Source: Microvirga sp. Mcv34 (GTDB lineage: Bacteria; Pseudomonadota; Alphaproteobacteria; Rhizobiales; Beijerinckiaceae). Taken from it: a stretch of DNA of 64,000 bases. Each line of letters begins with the position of its first letter. Positions within the stretch are counted from its first letter, which is position 1. Of this stretch, positions 8,339 through 17,178 are shown in pieces. The notes under the pieces are model-generated. The model was not told the DNA's origin. It saw only the letters and a program-made list of their open reading frames with translations, and made no database searches. Made by a program: the position numbers and the translations under genes. The stretch is from positions 62,001 to 126,000 of the forward strand of contig NZ_JALJRK010000006.1 of NCBI RefSeq assembly GCF_024519725.1. The letters run 5' to 3'.

Positions 8339-9351
8339 CGCTCCCTCCTCAATATGGATGGTCGGTTGCACGCACGGGGTCGTGTGATCCCAAGCGCTCT
8401 ATGCCGACGAGCAGGCCGTAGTGTGCCGCTCACCAGAATATTATGCGAGAAGTGGTCGGACATTGAGGCAGCCGGTGAGATGCTCCTGGGGCATGCATGG
8501 GAGCGCCTTTCTACTGCTCCGCTTCTCAAGTCGATCCGATCAACTCGGCTTTGTATTATGGGCTCTTACCCGTTGCTGAGCGGTGCGCTTGATCACACCT
8601 TAGGAGCGGGCGTAGGATTTGTACGCAACCTCTCGAGGTCTGTGCATGGTTCAGACGGCCATGTTCCTGCTGCCGGATACCGACATGAAGACCTTGAGGC
8701 GCCTGTCCTCCGCGCTCGCTAGAGCAAGGGTCAGCCAATGCGATCATGCGTTGATGAAAATTCATCTGCTCGCGAACGTCCAGAGTGGGTGAAACCTTCA
8801 CCATCCAGCAGCTCAACGAATGTCGGCCCTTGAGCGTTGAAGCGAACCCGGCGCTGACGTCTCAAGAGTGCCATGTGTGGACGGCTCGCCGTTGGCAAGG
8901 GACCTGTTGAACGTTTCTGCCAGACTGGTCGGTGCGGCTGTGTGTTTGAGCTGCTGGTGCGGTATGCATGACCGCTGGCCGTTATGTCTGTAATACCGTC
9001 ACCCACCTTGAGCAGCATGGCATCCATGATAGGGGATTATGGAGGCTCCAGGAGCTCGTTGCAGGCAAGGCCGTCAACGACGGGGGCGCAGCTCCGACGA
9101 TATCCGAATTGTGCGATCGGGCGCCAGAGCTCCGCGCCGGATCGAGGAGCCGAGGGCAAGGAAAAGTTGCACTCCAGCGTGGCAGATCTCTGGCGTCGTG
9201 CCGCCCCTGGCTCCATAATCGCTGAAATACGACGGCTGCTGGCCTGGGGATCTCGATGATCTATTCGCCCTCCGCTTTAACGCGCCATGACGTGATGCCA
9301 GCGTTGCGGGCCCCGCAGCTCTTCGGCGAAACCGGCTGAGGCGCATGGAAC
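8339..9351. other. Kilobase with no recognisable gene
   Basis: About 1 kb between the mtoX start and the cyclase gene contains only short open frames on both strands with no family motifs. One 48-codon frame (8646-8792) is listed separately. I see no tRNA, insertion-sequence end or long repeat. It probably holds the mtoX promoter and decayed sequence. Confidence 0.5.
8646..8792 (+). CDS. Possible small protein of 48 residues
   Basis: An ATG at 8646 opens 48 codons ending in TGA, encoding a Leu/Ala-rich amphipathic stretch (MFLLPDTDMKTLRRLSSALA). Its composition is more protein-like than the other frames in this kilobase, but there is no clear ribosome site and I recognise no family. It may be chance. 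Confidence 0.2.
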   Translation: MVQTAMFLLPDTDMKTLRRLSSALARARVSQCDHALMKIHLLANVQSG

Positions 9352-11097
9352 ATGGCCGGGAAGCATCTCCGATTCCAGGGTCTGTTTCAGAAATACTTCT
9401 TCGTGTTGTTTCTGGCCGTAGTCATCCCGCTTGCAACCAATGGCATCAGTGAGGCTTGGCTCGGCTATCGCGATCAACGAACGAGGCTCGAGCAGCTTCT
9501 GGGTGTCGAAGCGAGGTCAGCGGGAGCCAAGATCCAGGGCTTCGTCGACGGCCTTACCAATCAGCTGGGCTGGCTGGTTCAACTCCCCTGGACTGAAGAA
9601 CCAGACGAGAGGCGGCGCATCGACTCCCTGCGTCTGCTGCGACAGGTGCCGGCTATCGTCAGCCTCACCCTGCTCGACGGCAATGGCCGGGAACGTCTGT
9701 ATATATCACGTATAGGCCTGAACCGGAATGAGAGCCGGGTGAACCGCTCCGCCGATGTGGCGGTTGCAGGAGCCCGATCGGCCGGGATCTGGTACAGCAA
9801 GGTGAATTATTATCGGGACTCAGAGCCCTATATGACGATCGCGATGTCCGGCAACCGGCCCTCCGTCGGCCTGGTTGTCGCCGAGGTGAACCTAAAGCTG
9901 ATCTGGGATGTGATCGCGGCTATCAAGTTCGGACAGACGGGCCACGCCTTCGTGCTCGATGAACAGGGGCGGCTCGTGGCCCATCCGGACATCAGTCTTA
10001 TGCTGCGGGGTACCGATGAGACCACGATCGCGCCTTTTCGAGAGATCCTTGAGGCTGCCAGGCGGACCGGCCCGGACGTGGCGACGAGTCGGAATGCAGA
10101 AGGCACCGACGTTGCGGTCGCCGCTGCACCCGTAACCGGGCCAGATTGGACCGTTGTGGTCGAGCAGCCTCTCTCCGAAGCCTTCAAACCGATTTATGCA
10201 GCACTGTGGAGGACGGGCTGGCTTCTTATCGCCGGTGCCGCTTTCGCGGGCCTGCTAGCCTATGTGCTGGCCAGCCGGATGACCCAACCGATACATCTGC
10301 TCGAGAAAGGCACCGAGCGCATCGGTGCCGGACAGTTCAGCCACCGGATCGACATTGGGACAGGAGACGAACTTCAGCGGCTTGCCGAAAGCTTCAACGC
10401 AATGGCGGCGGGACTCGCAGAGTCGCAGGAACGTCAGGAGCGGATTGCCAAACTCAAGCGGTTTTTGGCGCCTCAGGTGGCGGAACTGGTTGACCGCACA
10501 GGCGACGACGACGTGCTGGAAGGCCGACGCACCGAAGTGGTAACCGTCTTCTGCGATTTGAGGGGCTTCACGGCATTTTCGGCAAGAGCGACTCCCGAAG
10601 AAGTGATGTACGTCCTGTCGGAGTACTATGATGCTTTGGGCCGGATCATCACAAGGTATGCGGCCACTCTCACCAGCTTTTCGGGCGATGGCCTGATGTT
10701 GCTGATCAACGCCCCTGTTTCCGTCGACGAGCCGGCCCTGCGTGCTGTCGATCTCGCGGTGGATATGCAGGTGAGCGTGCAGAAGCTCATCGTCGGCTGG
10801 CAAGAGCGAGGCTACCGGATCGGATTCGGGATGGGACTTGCCATGGGACCGGCCACGGTCGGGCGGATTGGTTATGAGAGCCGGTTTGACTATACGGCCA
10901 TCGGCAGCGTCGTAAATCTCGCCGCCCGCTTGTGCGCGTCGGCCCTGGATCGCGAGATCCTCGCGGATGCGACGGTTGCGGAAGCGGTTAGGGACAGGCG
11001 CCATGTGCAACCGGTCGGCATGCGTCTGATCAAGGGATACGACAAAGAGTTCCTAGTGTACCGTGTGGCTGTCGCCGAGCGGCCTGAGGCGTCTTGA
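9352..11097 (+). CDS. Membrane-bound class III adenylate/guanylate cyclase with Cache sensor and HAMP
   Basis: The 581-residue protein has an N-terminal membrane helix (about 14-34), then a periplasmic dCache-like sensor (about 40-275) with FGQTGHAFVLDEQGRLVAHPD. A second membrane helix lies at about 289-307, a HAMP linker at about 308-365, and a class III cyclase domain at about 392-575. Both metal-binding aspartates are present: D402 in FCDLRGFT and D446 in FSGDGLM. The segment FDYTAIGSVVNLAARL is also typical. It should make cAMP or cGMP in response to a periplasmic ligand. The nearest genes do not reveal the ligand. Confidence 0.9.
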   Translation: MAGKHLRFQGLFQKYFFVLFLAVVIPLATNGISEAWLGYRDQRTRLEQLLGVEARSAGAKIQGFVDGLTNQLGWLVQLPWTEEPDERRRIDSLRLLRQVPAIVSLTLLDGNGRERLYISRIGLNRNESRVNRSADVAVAGARSAGIWYSKVNYYRDSEPYMTIAMSGNRPSVGLVVAEVNLKLIWDVIAAIKFGQTGHAFVLDEQGRLVAHPDISLMLRGTDETTIAPFREILEAARRTGPDVATSRNAEGTDVAVAAAPVTGPDWTVVVEQPLSEAFKPIYAALWRTGWLLIAGAAFAGLLAYVLASRMTQPIHLLEKGTERIGAGQFSHRIDIGTGDELQRLAESFNAMAAGLAESQERQERIAKLKRFLAPQVAELVDRTGDDDVLEGRRTEVVTVFCDLRGFTAFSARATPEEVMYVLSEYYDALGRIITRYAATLTSFSGDGLMLLINAPVSVDEPALRAVDLAVDMQVSVQKLIVGWQERGYRIGFGMGLAMGPATVGRIGYESRFDYTAIGSVVNLAARLCASALDREILADATVAEAVRDRRHVQPVGMRLIKGYDKEFLVYRVAVAERPEAS

Positions 11098-11127
11098 TCT
11101 CTCCTACCCAAGGTCGCTCAAACTGGT

Positions 11128-11155
11128 TTGTTGACACTGGTGTTGGGGCTATAAT
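11128..11155 (+). promoter_or_regulatory. Candidate sigma-70 promoter
   Basis: A perfect TATAAT at 11150-11155 is preceded by TTGTTG at 11128-11133 with a 16-bp spacer, 110 bp before the binding-protein gene. An overlapping TTGACA is too close (13 bp) to be the -35. Confidence 0.4.
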
Positions 11156-11266
11156 GGCGCCAAGTCGTCGGATGCCCCTGAACACGCAGGATGACTGAAT
11201 GACAGCGCCTGGAGCAAAATCCTATCTAGCCTATGTCCGCTACCTTCACACCCGGAGGCCGGTGCG

Positions 11267-12247
11267 GTGAGACGGCGGGACGCCCTCGCATGGCTCGGCA
11301 GCGCGGCGGCATGGACGCTTCCGGTGCGTGCGCAATCACCAGCCATACCTGTTATAGGCTATCTGGCGCCGGAATCGCCTGGACCGTTCGACAGTCGCCT
11401 CAAGGCATTCCGGCAAGGCCTTGCCGATGCCGGCTATGTCGAGGGCCGCAATGTAGAAATCGAGTACCGATGGGCGGAAGGCCGGTACGACCGGTTGCCC
11501 GCACTGGCGGCCGATCTTGCCAGCAGACAGGTCGCCGTCCTCGTCGCGTCCGGCGGCGCCCCTGCCGCGCTCGCTGCGAAAGCCGCGACGAAGTCGATCA
11601 CCATCATCTTTGAAATGGGAGGTGACCCTGTCGCGCTTGGCGTGGTCGACAGCCTGTCGCGGCCGGGAGGCAATCTCACAGGCGTGTCGAGTTTGAGCGT
11701 GGAAGTATCACGCAAGAGGCTGGAATTCATGCATGACCTGCGTCCTGCTGTGTCGTCCTTCGGCGTTGCCGTCAATCCGACCAGCCCAACCTCAGGATCA
11801 CAGGTGCGTAACCTCCAGACGGCGGCCGAGGCTCTCGGCGTTCGGCTCCATGTCATGAATGCCAGCACCGAAGGCGAGTTCGAAGCGATATTCCTGGCCG
11901 CCACCCGAGAACAGGCAGGAGGGATCGTCTTCACATCGGATCCCTACTTCGCCTTCCGAAGCACTCAGCTTGCCGATCTGTGCTTCCGCTATTCCATGCC
12001 CGCCGTCACGCAGTCCCGCGACTTTCCCATGGCAGGCGGCCTGATGAGTTATGGCGGCGACTTCGCGCAATCCCACCATCGTGCCGGCAGCTATGCCGGG
12101 CAGGTACTGAACGGCGAAAAACCGTCCAATTTACCGGTGCAGCTCGTGACGAAGGTCGAGTTGGCGATCAATCTCAAAACCGCAACCGCACTCAGCATCG
12201 CAGTCCCGTCGTCTCTGATCAGCGGGGCCGATACAGTCATTGAATGA
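11267..12247 (+). CDS. ABC transporter substrate-binding protein (TrpX/ABC_sub_bind family), orphan
   Basis: The GTG start at 11267 has CGGAGG about 10 bases upstream. The 326-residue protein begins with a Tat-like or Sec signal (MRRRDALAWLGSAAAWTLPVRAQ). It continues with the family hallmarks IPVIGYLAPESPGPFDSRLKAFRQGLADAGYVEGRNVEIEYRWAEGRYDRLPALAADL and LSRPGGNLTGVS. This family (PF04392) is greatly expanded in Hyphomicrobiales as lone binding proteins. No permease or ATPase gene lies nearby, so partner and ligand are unknown. Confidence 0.88.
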   Translation: MRRRDALAWLGSAAAWTLPVRAQSPAIPVIGYLAPESPGPFDSRLKAFRQGLADAGYVEGRNVEIEYRWAEGRYDRLPALAADLASRQVAVLVASGGAPAALAAKAATKSITIIFEMGGDPVALGVVDSLSRPGGNLTGVSSLSVEVSRKRLEFMHDLRPAVSSFGVAVNPTSPTSGSQVRNLQTAAEALGVRLHVMNASTEGEFEAIFLAATREQAGGIVFTSDPYFAFRSTQLADLCFRYSMPAVTQSRDFPMAGGLMSYGGDFAQSHHRAGSYAGQVLNGEKPSNLPVQLVTKVELAINLKTATALSIAVPSSLISGADTVIE

Positions 12248-12622
12248 CGTCCCTCTTCGATTTCCAGCTGACGCTTTGGGGGTGACTGCGCGCATTGCGA
12301 TGCAGCCTCACGGACAGGTTTCCCAGGATCCTTACTAATGGAGTCTCAAGCAGGTCGACCTGAGCGCTCGAGCGGGATCGCGTTAAGGTCGCCGCTCAAG
12401 GCGATCCTGGAGATAAGAATAAGTTCTTGCCTCTATTCACTTGCCAGTAGTGGCCGAAATTTGCGACCGTCAGCTCCGGGTCAGATTCAGAAATTGCCTG
12501 ATTGATCTGGAATGTGCGATTTGGGCGTCCCAAGCTGACCTTCGATTTTCCTAAGCTTGATGTCCGCCACGCAATTTTCGTTTGTGGAATGGTCGAGGCA
12601 ATTTTTACTAATGTCCAGCGTG
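12248..12622. other. Intergenic stretch between binding protein and phage-like genes
   Basis: No gene is supported. A minus-strand frame at 12396-12683 overlaps the last phage-like gene and shows no motif. Local composition is more AT-rich near 12530-12610 than in flanking genes, consistent with imported or decayed DNA. Confidence 0.4.
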
Positions 12623-12898
12623 TCACCTCCATGCATAAGTTCGTCCCAAGTTCTGGCAATCGCCCGTTATGACACCTCTCCATCGATTATCGGCGGCGGC
12701 GAGGGTTGGCGGTAAACCAGATATCGGCAGAGATACCTGCGCCGCCTGGATCTGCGCCATCTTGCTAGCGAATTCGCGGATCGAGTCGATCAGCTGATTG
12801 CGACGGCGCAGCTCGGCGTCATCGACCGCGTTGGTTTCCTGCTGCATCTTGTAATCAAATATCCAGACCCGGCGCTCGCCTTCCGGGGCGGTCATCAT
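12623..12898 (-). CDS. Hypothetical protein, third gene of phage-like trio
   Basis: This 91-residue frame starts MMTAPEGERRVWIFDYKMQQETNAVDD and is strongly charged in its first half (DDAELRRRNQLIDSIREFASKMAQIQ), suggesting a helical or coiled segment. It overlaps the preceding gene by four bases (ATGA), a sign of translational coupling. Its C-terminus (NRWRGVITGDCQNLGRTYAWR) looks unstructured and may result from truncation. No family is recognised. Confidence 0.45.
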   Translation of the reverse strand: MMTAPEGERRVWIFDYKMQQETNAVDDAELRRRNQLIDSIREFASKMAQIQAAQVSLPISGLPPTLAAADNRWRGVITGDCQNLGRTYAWR

Positions 12899-13251
12899 CG
12901 CTCGAGCGTCAGTTTCGAAATCACTATCAGCTTGCTCGCCAGGTTGATGCGCCGGGACAGCGTCATCACCTGCGTCTGCTCGATAATCCTGCCGCTTGCG
13001 TCCTTAACGTCATGCTCCAAGGGCCTAGTGACAAGGCGCGTAGGCTCACCGCGCAGCAGCCTAAAAGCATCCTGGCGCAGCTCGTAGATGCCGTCCCGTG
13101 CGGTCTGATGCGCTATGATCAGCGAGGCGCGGTCACCTGCAATTCGGTCGATGGTCGCATTTCGAGTCGCAGTATCGATCGCACGTCGCACCACCTGCAC
13201 CTTACCACGTGTTGAAGCGGCTATGGCTTCTTGCAAAATTGGGGCTTTCAC
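12895..13251 (-). CDS. Hypothetical protein, phage small-terminase-like middle segment
   Basis: GTG at 13251 opens 118 codons. The product is mostly helical (IAASTRGKVQVVRRAIDTATRNATIDRIAGDRASLIIAHQTARDGIYELR). The start overlaps the stop of the upstream helix-turn-helix ORF (GTGA), and its stop overlaps the next start (ATGA). Together with the upstream ORF it resembles a small terminase or phage DNA-binding subunit: HTH, then helical oligomerisation region. That is a resemblance in layout, not a family match. It could also be the frameshifted continuation of the upstream ORF. Confidence 0.5.
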   Translation of the reverse strand: MKAPILQEAIAASTRGKVQVVRRAIDTATRNATIDRIAGDRASLIIAHQTARDGIYELRQDAFRLLRGEPTRLVTRPLEHDVKDASGRIIEQTQVMTLSRRINLASKLIVISKLTLER

Positions 13252-13391
13252 CTACCGATGCGTCTGGCGGCGTTATCGATGGCCTTGCGGGAGACGCCAT
13301 ACTTCTTGGAAAGCGGACTAACCGAGACGCCGGCGCACCATTGCTCGCCAAGCTCCTGCCATTGCTGCTCTGTGAGTTTAGCCTTAGCCAT
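13248..13391 (-). CDS. Small helix-turn-helix protein, first gene of phage-like trio
   Basis: A 47-codon frame encodes MAKAKLTEQQWQELGEQW, then CAGVSVSPLSKKYGVSRKAI and DNAARRIGR. This is a homeodomain-like helix-turn-helix of the kind at the N-terminus of phage small terminases and resolvases. The TGA stop at 13248-13250 overlaps the GTG start of the next gene. Either it is a complete mini-protein in a coupled cluster, or a one-base indel has split a longer gene. A nested inverted repeat lies 37 bp upstream. Confidence 0.55.
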   Translation of the reverse strand: MAKAKLTEQQWQELGEQWCAGVSVSPLSKKYGVSRKAIDNAARRIGR

Positions 13392-13427
13392 AGCGCGTTT
13401 CGCTATCCCTTCTGACTGACCTTTCTA

Positions 13428-13463
13428 AGTCGTAGGTTTGCAAATCTACCTGGGAGTGCGACT
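13428..13463. repeat. Nested inverted repeat upstream of phage-like genes
   Basis: An 18-bp near-palindrome at 13432-13449 (GTAG, TTTGCAAA core, CTAC) is enclosed by a second inverted pair, AGTCG at 13428 and CGACT ending at 13463. It may be an operator or a hairpin. It does not fold as a tRNA. Confidence 0.4.
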
Positions 13464-13662
13464 GGAGCGGAAGCGGCAAGTTTAGCCATGGCGCGTAAGG
13501 CCAAGGGTAGGTCTTCCGATCTACGCATTAGTTAACGTATCAGGGCGGATCCGCGCTAGCCCTATGTCGCGGGAGGAAGCAACAAGTAATCGCCGAATTC
13601 GATCAGTTGCCGCCCAGCCTTATCCTTCGCCAGGCTGGTGTATGAAGGGGCTGCTGGGATAA

Positions 13663-15076
13663 GTCCCAAGGCGTGGTGTAGCTCGACGGGAGCCCAGAGG
13701 TCGGTCCTCGCGCCCTCAATAGCGCCGTAGCGGGCCGGGCGCTGGGCGGGTGGTCATCGGCGATTTCCGGTTAGGGTTGGGTTGCGACATCCAGCTGCAC
13801 CCGTGAGACCCCCCGATGACCAATCCCATGATGGACCTCAAGAGCCTGGTCGAGAAGACCCCTGACGCCGATCTGCTGCGCGAGATGATCAGCTTTGCGG
13901 CCGAACACCTGATGGAGTTGGAGGTCGGCACCCTCACCGGCGCTGCCTATGGCGAGAAGAGCCCGGAGTGCCTCGCCCAGCGCAACGGCTACCGTGAGCG
14001 CAACTGGCATACCCGCGCCGGCACGGTCGAACTGCGCATCCCCAAGCTGCGCACCAGTTCCTACTTCCCGGGCTTTCTCGAGCCGCGCCGCATGGCCGAG
14101 AAGGCGCTCACCACCGTGATCCAGGAGGGCTACATCCAGGGTATCTCGACCCGCTCGGTCGATGATCTCGTCAAGGCACTCTGCATGACCGGCATTTCTA
14201 AAAGTCAGGTCAGCCGCTTGTACGAGGAGATCGATGAGCGCGTGAACGCCTTCCTGGAGCGGCCGATCGAGGGCGAGTGGCCCTACCTGTGGATCGATGC
14301 CACCTACGTGAAGGTGCGCCAGAACGGCCGCATCGTGTCGGTGGCGGTGATTGTGGCGGTGGGCGTCAACAGCGACGGCCGGCGTGAGGTGCTGGGCCTG
14401 GACATCGGCCCTTCGGAGGCGGAAACCTTCTGGACCGCGCTTCTGCGAACGCTCACCCGGCGCGGCTTGCGCGGTGTGAAGCTGGTGATCTCGGACGCCG
14501 ATGAAGAGATCAAGGCCGCCGTGCCCAAGGTGCTGAGCGCTACCTGGCAGAGGTGCCGGGTGCACTTCATAAGGAATGCCCTGGCGCATGCAGGCAAGAG
14601 CGGCCGGCGGGTGGTGTCAGCCTTCATGGCCACGGCTTTTGCCCAGAACACGCCCGAGGCGGCTCGACAGCAGTGGCGGCAAGTCGCTGACCAACTCCGC
14701 CTCAAGTTGCCGAAGCTGTCAGCCCTGATGGATGAAGCCGAGACGGATGTGCTGGCCTACATGGGCTTTCCGCCGCCGCACCGGACCACGCGGCATTCAA
14801 CCAACCCGCTCAAGCGACTCAACGGCGAGATCAAGCGCCGCACGGACGTGCTGGGCATCTTCCCGAACGAGGCGGCGATCCGGCGGCTGGTGGGCGCGAT
14901 CCTGCTGGAGCAGAACGACGAAGGGGCGGTGCAGCGGGCGCGCTATCTGACGCTGGAAACCGTGGCGCCGATGAGCGATGATCTGCTGGTCAGCTTGCCT
15001 GCCGTGGCGATCTGATCATCCCGGCTCTGGCCGGTGATCGTGGTGATCCGCCGTCAGTTACACCACGCTAAGGGAC
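13663..15076 (+). mobile_element. IS256-family insertion sequence
   Basis: The transposase gene is flanked by imperfect terminal inverted repeats. The left end is GTCCCAAGGCGTGGTGTAGC from 13663. The right end, read from 15076 on the minus strand, is GTCCCTTAGCGTGGTGTAAC. These share about 17 of 20 positions, and similarity extends inward through GACGG. The 1.41-kb span fits IS256 elements. The true outer ends may lie a few bases further out. I could not find a clear 8-9-bp target duplication, so ends are approximate or the element is old. Confidence 0.75.
13816..15015 (+). CDS. IS256-family transposase
   Basis: The full-length 399-residue DDE transposase appears intact. Catalytic residues are visible: D161 in [12 protein letters not shown]227 in [10 protein letters not shown] and E338 in [15 protein letters not shown]. 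The family CxxH-type motif is present as [13 protein letters not shown]. The N-terminal region ([34 protein letters not shown]) contains the usual DNA-binding part. It acts on the terminal repeats listed for the element. Several long antisense frames within it are shadows. Confidence 0.95.
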   Translation: MTNPMMDLKSLVEKTPDADLLREMISFAAEHLMELEVGTLTGAAYGEKSPECLAQRNGYRERNWHTRAGTVELRIPKLRTSSYFPGFLEPRRMAEKALTTVIQEGYIQGISTRSVDDLVKALCMTGISKSQVSRLYEEIDERVNAFLERPIEGEWPYLWIDATYVKVRQNGRIVSVAVIVAVGVNSDGRREVLGLDIGPSEAETFWTALLRTLTRRGLRGVKLVISDADEEIKAAVPKVLSATWQRCRVHFIRNALAHAGKSGRRVVSAFMATAFAQNTPEAARQQWRQVADQLRLKLPKLSALMDEAETDVLAYMGFPPPHRTTRHSTNPLKRLNGEIKRRTDVLGIFPNEAAIRRLVGAILLEQNDEGAVQRARYLTLETVAPMSDDLLVSLPAVAI

Positions 15077-15430
15077 ACGATCCGCTCGACGCCGGCCATC
15101 ATCTCGCCGACCGTATCCTCGCCCCAGAGCCCGTTGCCGCCACCTCCAGCAGAATGCTCGGAACGCTGCCCGCGGCCGCTACCCAAACCGGTTCAGGGAA
15201 CCGCCTTTGGGACTCGAACTCCTGATCCGGGCAACTTCAGCGGCAAGCCGTCACATCTCTTAGCGCCATGGTGCAATCTGGCATCCGCCGAACGCATTCA
15301 GGCGAGCTCAGCCCATCGCGCTGTGGCGTCGCATCGTTGAGCCAAGTCCGGCATTAAGGCGTAAACCCACTCCACCCACACCTCTCTGGAACTCAGCCCA
15401 TGGCCCACTGACCTAACCCAACGGCATGTC
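15077..15430. other. Intergenic stretch between IS and FadR-type regulator
   Basis: No gene is recognised over about 350 bp. The minus strand near 15190-15265 contains a GTTCGAGTCCC string reminiscent of a tRNA T-arm, but no cloverleaf can be drawn. Confidence 0.45.
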
Positions 15431-15473
15431 ACGCTTGACTGGACAAGCGTGGTATGTATTTTGGTCTGACCAA
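15431..15473 (+). promoter_or_regulatory. Promoter with FadR-type operator and upstream inverted repeat
   Basis: TTGGTCTGACCAA at 15461-15473 is a perfect 6+1+6 inverted repeat that fits the FadR-subfamily GntR consensus TNGTNNNACNA. It sits just before the FadR-type regulator gene and overlaps a possible -10 (TATTTT, 15457-15462) placed 16 bp after TTGACT (15435-15440). A second inverted repeat, ACGCTTG and CAAGCGT, spans 15431-15450. The arrangement suggests autoregulation of the operon that follows. Confidence 0.65.
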
Positions 15474-15483
15474 GGTAAAAGGA

Positions 15484-16230
15484 ATGACCGGTGATCTTGA
15501 AATCACGCGGCTTAGGGAGAGTGGCGGCAAAGGGTTCGAGAAAGTTTTCGCCTTCCTGCGCGAACGCTTGCTCGCAGGCTCATTGCGACCGGGCGACCGG
15601 CTCATCCCTGAACGCGATCTCGCTGCGCAGCTCGGCGTCAGCCGACCGATCCTGCGTGAGGCTTTGCGTGCCCTGACCGTGCTCGGGGTCGTCGAGATCC
15701 GCGACCGTGTCGGTACGATCGTCCGCCGTCCCGACCTTTCCGTTCTCAACGATTTCTTCACCTTCGCCTTCGCGCAGCAATCGGAGGTCATCGATGACGT
15801 GATGCAGGCGCGCATCGCCATCGAATGCCAGGCCGTCCGATTGGCCGCCGAGCGTGCCACCGTCTCCGATTTCGAGAAGCTTCAGCTCGCCCTCACTCGG
15901 ATCGCCGAGACAATCGACGACGCAGATGCTGGCAGCGCGGCAGATTTCGAGTTCCATCGCGCGGTCGTCACGGCAGGAAAGTCCGAGACGCTCATCGTCC
16001 TTCACGATTCCATGTCGGGTATCCTGATGCGCTCGCATCGGACGCGGCGAGAGTTGCTCCAGGTCTTCGACACGATGAAGACCTACCTGATCGAGGATCA
16101 CCGCCGCATCTTCGATGCGATCGTGGCGCGCGATCCGGAACATGCGGAAAAAGTCATGCGCGAGCATTTCGCGATAGGTGACGATTTCCGCCGTCGCGCA
16201 GCCATCGGCAAGACGCAAAGCGCCTCGTGA
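15484..16230 (+). CDS. FadR-subfamily GntR regulator (FCD domain)
   Basis: The start chosen is the ATG at 15484, next to AAAAGGA; the frame extends to 15454 but that would run through the operator. The 248-residue protein has an N-terminal winged helix (GDRLIPERDLAAQLGVSRPILREALRALTVLGVVEIRDRVGTIV) and a C-terminal FCD ligand domain. The FCD metal/acid-binding residues include FEFHRAV and EDHRRIFDAI, and FCD domains usually sense organic acids. It is first in a same-strand cluster with a dehydrogenase and an ABC importer, so it probably represses them in the absence of their substrate. Confidence 0.88.
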   Translation: MTGDLEITRLRESGGKGFEKVFAFLRERLLAGSLRPGDRLIPERDLAAQLGVSRPILREALRALTVLGVVEIRDRVGTIVRRPDLSVLNDFFTFAFAQQSEVIDDVMQARIAIECQAVRLAAERATVSDFEKLQLALTRIAETIDDADAGSAADFEFHRAVVTAGKSETLIVLHDSMSGILMRSHRTRRELLQVFDTMKTYLIEDHRRIFDAIVARDPEHAEKVMREHFAIGDDFRRRAAIGKTQSAS

Positions 16231-16256
16231 CGGAACAACGATAAGGGAGAGACGCC

Positions 16257-17162
16257 GTGACGGAGAACAACGTCCGCAAAGGAACAGTCGGCTTTGTCGG
16301 CCTGGGCACCATGGGGCGGGAGATGGCCCTCAACCTGCTCAAGGTAGGCTACACGGTCCATGCCTACGACGTCCGGAAGGAAGCCGTGGACGATCTTCTC
16401 CGCCATGGTGTCATCGGCGCCGAAAGCTTGGCGGATGCTACGACCGATGCGGACATCGTCATTTCCATGCTTCCCGACACGCCGCAGGTCGAAGAAGTCG
16501 TCTATGGCGAAGAAGGCCTTCTGGCGTTGCCACCGCGCGGGTGTCTCTTCGTCGACATGAGCACGATCTCGCCCGTCGCAGTCCGGCGCATGCATGCCGA
16601 TCTTCAGTCCAAAGGCATTGCCTTCCTCGATGCGCCCGTGTCCGGTGGCCCGGTCGGCGCGAAGAGCGCTTCTCTTTCGATCATGGCCGGCGGCGACAAA
16701 GACGCCTTCTGGTCGGCCGAGCCGTATTTCCGTGCCATGGGCACGACGATCACCCATGTGGGCGAGGCGGGAGCCGGTCAGACGGTCAAGCTCTGCAATC
16801 AGCTCGTCTGCGCCATGAACATCCAGGCCATTTGCGAGGCGCTGGCGCTCGGCCGCGCCTCCGGCGTGGACCTCGACACGCTCCGCACCGTGCTCCTCGG
16901 CGGTTCGGCCGCATCCTGGATGCTCGACAAGCTCGGCCCCGCGATGATCGCCGGCGATGCCTCCGCGGGCTTTCGCATCGACCTGATGCTCAAGGACCTG
17001 CGTCTCGTGCAGGAGCAGGCGCTCTCCCTGTCCGTCCCGCTGCCGGGAACCGCGCTGGTGACGAGCCAGTACGTCGAGGCGCGCGCACATGGCGAAGGCA
17101 CGAACGGCAACCAGGCTCTCTTCCGCGTCTATGACCGGATGACGAACCAGGCGACCGGGTGA
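16257..17162 (+). CDS. NAD(P)-dependent beta-hydroxyacid dehydrogenase (3-hydroxyisobutyrate dehydrogenase family)
   Basis: GTG at 16257 follows AAGGGAGA. The 301-residue protein begins with the Rossmann motif VGFVGLGTMGREMALNLLKVGY. The substrate-binding DAPVSGGPVGAKSASLSIMAGG and the catalytic lysine in GAGQTVKLCNQ are intact. Relatives oxidise 3-hydroxyisobutyrate, D-glycerate/tartronate semialdehyde or similar beta-hydroxyacids, and motifs alone do not pick among them. It is the first structural gene after the FadR-type regulator, 16 bp from the permease gene, suggesting that it acts on the imported compound or a derivative. Confidence 0.87.
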   Translation: MTENNVRKGTVGFVGLGTMGREMALNLLKVGYTVHAYDVRKEAVDDLLRHGVIGAESLADATTDADIVISMLPDTPQVEEVVYGEEGLLALPPRGCLFVDMSTISPVAVRRMHADLQSKGIAFLDAPVSGGPVGAKSASLSIMAGGDKDAFWSAEPYFRAMGTTITHVGEAGAGQTVKLCNQLVCAMNIQAICEALALGRASGVDLDTLRTVLLGGSAASWMLDKLGPAMIAGDASAGFRIDLMLKDLRLVQEQALSLSVPLPGTALVTSQYVEARAHGEGTNGNQALFRVYDRMTNQATG

Positions 17163-17178
17163 CGAGGGACGCACTGGA

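Noticed and set aside
11131-11155. TTGACA with TATAAT as a promoter pair
   Set aside because: The spacer is only 13 bp; the TTGTTG three bases upstream gives 16 bp and is listed instead.
13771-14589. 272-codon minus-strand frame inside the IS element
   Set aside because: Shadow of the IS256 transposase, with no motif of its own.
15190-15265. GTTCGAGTCCC string resembling a tRNA T-arm on the minus strand
   Set aside because: The stem does not pair, and no anticodon arm or acceptor stem can be drawn.
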